Shown here in pieces: positions 60,612 through 64,000 of a stretch of DNA of 64,000 bases. Location: positions 2,059,314-2,123,313 of the forward strand of contig NZ_VFPD01000001.1 in assembly GCF_006716485.1 (NCBI RefSeq), in the 5' to 3' direction. The stretch comes from Chryseobacterium aquifrigidense. Its GTDB lineage: Bacteria > Bacteroidota > Bacteroidia > Flavobacteriales > Weeksellaceae. How positions within the stretch are numbered: position 1 is the first letter of the stretch; every line of letters begins with the position of its first letter. Made by a program: the position numbers and the translations under genes. A model generated the notes under the pieces. The model saw nothing but the letters and a program-made list of their open reading frames with translations. It was not told the DNA's origin and did not search any database.

Positions 60612-60742
60612 AACCATTAAGGTTTTGTAAGAGGTGAAGAAATATTAAGGTAACAGCTGATGCTATTATTAAGCAGACCGTTTATTTATTCATCTTAGAT
60701 GAATCTTAACTTTCCTTAAAAACTTTACTATTCTTAATGGTT
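60612..60742. repeat. MITE-like unit with AACCATTAAG terminal inverted repeats, copy 3
   Basis: 131 bp, the same length and almost the same sequence as 60379-60509, in direct orientation about 230 bp away. Confidence 0.85.
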
Positions 60743-60870
60743 AAATATTATATATATTTTTTTGACGCAAAGTTTTTATTGGTATTATTTTGATTCCAGG
60801 AGGCAAAGAAGGAATCAACAAGTTGATTGGATGAAGCTAGCTGGAAAATGTCAATATTTCAAAATTTCCA

Positions 60871-60938
60871 CTCATCACTCATTACTCATTACTCATTACT
60901 CATTACTCATTACTCATTACTTATTACTTATTACTCAT
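60871..60938. repeat. tandem heptanucleotide array (CTCATTA)n, about 10 copies
   Basis: Seven-base period CTCATTA with a few TTATTA and CTCATCA variants; the array runs into the stop codon of the barstar-like gene (60938-60940). Confidence 0.9.
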
Positions 60939-61318
60939 CATTCAAGTCTCAGTGTAATATTGGTATGTGATTCTATAATTTCAATCAGGATTTCAAAAAG
61001 TGTTTGTCCTTTTCCTTCCTCCAATTCATTTAATTTTTGCTGAATTAATTCCATATTGAATGGTTTTCCCTGTCTGATTTTGTTTTCGTAGAATTCACAA
61101 GTAGCAGCAAAACCTAATTCTTCTTTTGATTTCTGTGATTCTTTCCAGATGATTTCAATTTCTTCTTTGTTTTCAAATACTCCGAAACCACCGTAGAGAA
61201 TGTCATCAAATCCATCTAATGTTCCTACCTTCCAATCTGCATCTTTCATCAGGACACTGGAAGCTTCTTCGTAGAAACCTCCTAAAGACGAAAAATGACC
61301 GCCATGGATGACGATCAT
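60938..61318 (-). CDS. barstar-like (ribonuclease inhibitor) protein
   Basis: 126 residues from MIVIHGGHFSSLGGFYEEAS; the ATG at 61318, 13 bp after the purL stop and preceded by AAGAAAA, is preferred to 61351, which overlaps purL. The pattern WKVGTLDGFDDILYGGFGVF matches the barstar loop (NLDAxxDxL) that plugs the ribonuclease active site, and TLFEILIEIIESHTNITLRL is the usual end. No barnase-type toxin is nearby. It is co-oriented with purL and may be an orphan immunity protein. Confidence 0.75.
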   Translation of the reverse strand: MIVIHGGHFSSLGGFYEEASSVLMKDADWKVGTLDGFDDILYGGFGVFENKEEIEIIWKESQKSKEELGFAATCEFYENKIRQGKPFNMELIQQKLNELEEGKGQTLFEILIEIIESHTNITLRLE

Positions 61319-61331
61319 TTTTCTTGTATTG

Positions 61332-64000
61332 TTATTTGAAGTATTCAACACCGTTTTTGAATATGTTGTGATAATTTGCGGTTGGTATATTTTTCATGAG
61401 ACCTTCAGCAAAACGTTCCGGGTGTCCCATTCTTCCATAGATCTTTCCACATGGGCTGGTAACCCCCTCAATTCCGAATAATGAATTATTAGGGTTGAAA
61501 GGCATCCCGTGGGCAATGTTTCCATCAAGATCAATGTATTGGGTTGCAATCTGTCCGTTTTCGTATAATTTCTTGATTTCTTCTTCTGAAGCCATGAAAC
61601 GTCCTTCCCCGTGAGAAATAGGAATAGTGAAAGTTTGTCCTTTCATTCCTTTTAACCAAGGACTTTCGTCATTCACCACTTGTACCGTAACCATCTGAGA
61701 GATGTGTCTTCTGATTGCGTTGTGAGCTAACGTCGGAGAGTTTTCATCAAGATCTTTGATTCTTCCGTAAGGCAGCAATCCAGATTTCACAAGCGCCTGG
61801 AATCCGTTACAGATCCCTATGATCATCCCATCTCTGTCTAATAATTCGTGTACTGCATTTTTCATTTTCTCGTTTTTCAGAACGTTTACAATGAATTTTG
61901 CAGAACCATCCGGCTCATCACCAGCAGAGAAACCTCCTGAGAATGCCAGAATCTGGGAAGTTCTGATCTCTTCTACCCATGCATCAATACTTTCATCCAG
62001 TAACTGGTGATTGATATTGATCAAAGGTAAGCTGCTTACTACAGCACCTTCTTTCTGGAATGCATTCAGCGTATCATACTCACAGTTGGTTCCCGGGAAT
62101 ACCGGAGCGAATACTTTTGGCTGAGCAATTCCGTGTTTTTTAATGATGATATTTCTTGGATTGACAGAGTTGTGTTTAGCATCAATTTCAACCGTGATCT
62201 TTTCTTTTTCTACTGTTGGGAAAAGATTTTCGAATGTATTCGTGTTGGTTGCTACAAGGTCTGTAATATTTGATTCAAGACCATTGATTTTTAAAGTCCC
62301 TGAATCTTTTACTTCTCCGATAAACTGAAGAGCTGCTGAGCTTAATTCTTCTTTTGCTTCAATAATTAAGCTTCCGATATTTTTAGCCAATAAAACATTT
62401 TCATCAGCATTGATGTCCGCTCCTAATCTGTTTCCGAAGCTCATTTTTGCTAAAGCTACGGCAAGACCTCCTTCTTTTACTGTTTTCACAGAAACGATTT
62501 TTCCTGCTTTGATGTTTTCGAAAATGAATTCAAAAACTTCTTTTAAAGCATTATAGTTTGGAAGTCCGCTTTCCTGAGCAATGTGATTAAAGAAATATAG
62601 TTTGTTTCCTGCATTTTTCAATTCAGGAGAGATGATATTTTCTTTATCTCCGTTGGCACATGCAAAAGAAATCAAGGTTGGCGGAACATTCAGATCCTGA
62701 TAGGTTCCACTCATGGAATCTTTACCTCCAATGGCTGCAAGACCTAAATTGATCTGAGCATCGTAAGCTCCTAAAAGTGAAGCTAAAGGTTTACCCCATT
62801 TTTCAGGATTCTGCCCTAATTTCTCGAAGTATTCCTGGAAGCTTAGTCTGATATTTTTATAATCACCTCCCATTGCTACAATCTTTGCCACACTTTCTAC
62901 TACGGCGTAAGATGATCCTAACAGGGAGTTTTGTTTTGAAATTTCAGCATCGAATCCCCAGCTTGCCAAAGAAACGGTTTTAATATCTTTTGCTCCTAAA
63001 ATTGGCAGGGTCTGCACACTTCCTTCCATCAGGGTCTGCTGATATTTTCCTCCTAAAGGCATTGCAACTGTCGTTGCTCCGATTGAAGAGTCGAACATTT
63101 CAAGCAATCCTTTCTGGGAAGCCACGTTTTTATCTTTTAGGATGTTCAGGAAGTTTTCTGCTGTGAAAGCTTTTGTTTCTTCTTTTACTTCTTCAAGGTG
63201 AGTGATCTTCACTTTCTGAGATTTTGAACATCCGTTGGTATCTAAGAAAGCTCTTGAAAGGTCTACAATTTTATCTCCTTTCCAGAACATCTGCATTCTT
63301 CCTGAATCTGTCACTTTTGCTACTTCTACAGCAACAATGTTTTCAGCTTCACAGAATCTGATGAATTTTTCTTTATCCTGAGGATCTACTACCACAGCCA
63401 TTCTTTCCTGAGATTCGGAAATAGCAAGCTCGGTACCGTTTAATCCTTCATATTTTAATGGTAATACATCAAGGTTTACTTCTAAAGAGTCTGCAATCTC
63501 ACCAATTGCCACAGAAACTCCTCCTGCTCCGAAGTCATTTGATTTTTTAATCAGCTTCGTTACTTCAGGATTTCTGAATAGCCTTTGAATTTTACGCTCT
63601 TCTACCGCATTTCCTTTCTGAACTTCTGAACTCATCGTGTGGATGGAAGTTTCGTCCTGTTCTTTTGAACTTCCGCTTGCACCTCCTACTCCGTCACGGC
63701 CAGTTGCACCACCTAAAATAATGATTGAATCACCATTTTCAGGCTTCTCACGTCTTACCCAATCTACAGGAACAGCTCCGGTAACAAAACCGACTTCCAT
63801 TCTCTTGGCTTTGTAGCCTTCGTCATAGATTTCTGAAACCATTGTAGTCGCAAGGCCTATCTGGTTACCATAAGATGAATATCCGTTGGCCGCCTGTTTT
63901 GTAATGGTTTTCTGAGGAAGTTTTCCTGGTAATGTTTTATCAACGGGCTCCAAAACATCTGCAGCACCTGTTAATCTCATTGCCTGGAATACAAAAGATC
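61332..64000 (-). CDS. purL: phosphoribosylformylglycinamidine synthase (N-terminus outside window)
   Basis: The frame is open to the right edge (889 codons visible, reading SFVFQAMRLTGAADVLEPV); the full enzyme is about 1230 residues, so the first quarter is missing. It converts FGAR and glutamine to FGAM in purine synthesis. Visible parts: ATP/substrate loop IILGGATGRDGVGGASGSS, IGGKDSMSGTY, and the C-terminal glutaminase with PVFPGTNCEYDT, GGFSAGDEPDGSAKF, the nucleophile Cys in GICNGFQALVKSG and GHPERF. The single-chain form is typical of Bacteroidota and enterobacteria. Confidence 0.97.
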   Translation of the reverse strand, partial: SFVFQAMRLTGAADVLEPVDKTLPGKLPQKTITKQAANGYSSYGNQIGLATTMVSEIYDEGYKAKRMEVGFVTGAVPVDWVRREKPENGDSIIILGGATGRDGVGGASGSSKEQDETSIHTMSSEVQKGNAVEERKIQRLFRNPEVTKLIKKSNDFGAGGVSVAIGEIADSLEVNLDVLPLKYEGLNGTELAISESQERMAVVVDPQDKEKFIRFCEAENIVAVEVAKVTDSGRMQMFWKGDKIVDLSRAFLDTNGCSKSQKVKITHLEEVKEETKAFTAENFLNILKDKNVASQKGLLEMFDSSIGATTVAMPLGGKYQQTLMEGSVQTLPILGAKDIKTVSLASWGFDAEISKQNSLLGSSYAVVESVAKIVAMGGDYKNIRLSFQEYFEKLGQNPEKWGKPLASLLGAYDAQINLGLAAIGGKDSMSGTYQDLNVPPTLISFACANGDKENIISPELKNAGNKLYFFNHIAQESGLPNYNALKEVFEFIFENIKAGKIVSVKTVKEGGLAVALAKMSFGNRLGADINADENVLLAKNIGSLIIEAKEELSSAALQFIGEVKDSGTLKINGLESNITDLVATNTNTFENLFPTVEKEKITVEIDAKHNSVNPRNIIIKKHGIAQPKVFAPVFPGTNCEYDTLNAFQKEGAVVSSLPLININHQLLDESIDAWVEEIRTSQILAFSGGFSAGDEPDGSAKFIVNVLKNEKMKNAVHELLDRDGMIIGICNGFQALVKSGLLPYGRIKDLDENSPTLAHNAIRRHISQMVTVQVVNDESPWLKGMKGQTFTIPISHGEGRFMASEEEIKKLYENGQIATQYIDLDGNIAHGMPFNPNNSLFGIEGVTSPCGKIYGRMGHPERFAEGLMKNIPTANYHNIFKNGVEYFK

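Larger units (their letters stand above)
60198..60937. repeat. 740-bp intergenic region with two MITE-like units and a heptamer array
   Basis: No gene. It contains ACGCAAAAGACGCAAAG words, two nearly identical 131-bp units (60379-60509 and 60612-60742) and a 7-bp-period array that reaches the stop codon of the next gene. Confidence 0.8.

Overview
The window is a chromosomal segment of a Bacteroidota bacterium, most likely a Chryseobacterium or close Flavobacteriia relative. Evidence: AT-rich DNA; repeated -7 elements of the Bacteroidota type TAnnTTTG; monomeric NADP-isocitrate dehydrogenase; long-form urocanate hydratase; a CIA/CGA-like class A beta-lactamase; and the typical Flavobacteriia intergenic repeats. 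No rRNA, tRNA, CRISPR array, prophage or transposase was seen. Both edges cut genes: a VOC-family protein at the left and purL at the right.

Layout. 1-9.1 kb: a minus-strand run of small detoxification/stress-type proteins (five VOC/PhnB proteins, two DinB, one SRPBCC, two alpha/beta hydrolases, DUF763) with two Crp/Fnr regulators. 9.1-12.2 kb: thiol peroxidase and isocitrate dehydrogenase. 12.6-17.5 kb: a LytS/LytTR two-component system between two envelope gene groups (haem-binding/P460 protein plus lipoprotein; DUF1223 plus DoxX-like) whose promoters share a motif at identical spacing. 17.7-25 kb: MBL hydrolases, aldo/keto reductase, AraC regulator, S41 lipoprotein peptidase. 25.1-28.3 kb: two paralogous ECF sigma/membrane-protein cassettes. 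28.4-30.9 kb: a GapN-like dehydrogenase and an exported second thiol peroxidase.

30.9-37.1 kb is the accessory region: MITE-like repeat, direct repeats around an XRE regulator, a broken DUF6261-like gene, then a very AT-rich four-gene operon. Its first two genes are a Hachiman-type anti-phage pair (HamA-like DUF1837 nuclease, HamB-like helicase). They are followed by a 79-residue helical protein and a 250-residue three-helix membrane protein that are not part of the textbook two-gene system.

37.1-64 kb returns to housekeeping and metabolic genes: MBL hydrolase, Crp regulator, hutU, a DUF559 nuclease enclosed by inverted REP-like repeats, a 2-hydroxyacid dehydrogenase, pcm, Gfo/Idh oxidoreductase, GH5-CBM protein, class A beta-lactamase, 3-hydroxyacyl-CoA dehydrogenase, META lipoprotein, pheT, an AraC/DUF417 pair, M23 peptidase, dnaN, dgkA, SGNH hydrolase, a barstar-like protein and purL.

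Intergenic DNA is rich in small repeats: a two-hairpin REP-like element (six copies, two of them flanking the DUF559 gene), AACCATTAAG-ended MITE-like units (three copies), GGCTAAAGCC palindromes, TGTCATTC-type elements, and three separate tandem arrays that all have a 7-bp period. The most promising leads are the extended Hachiman operon, the DUF559/REP-like unit, and the shared promoter architecture around the LytTR system. All family names come from reading motifs by eye; no database search was run.
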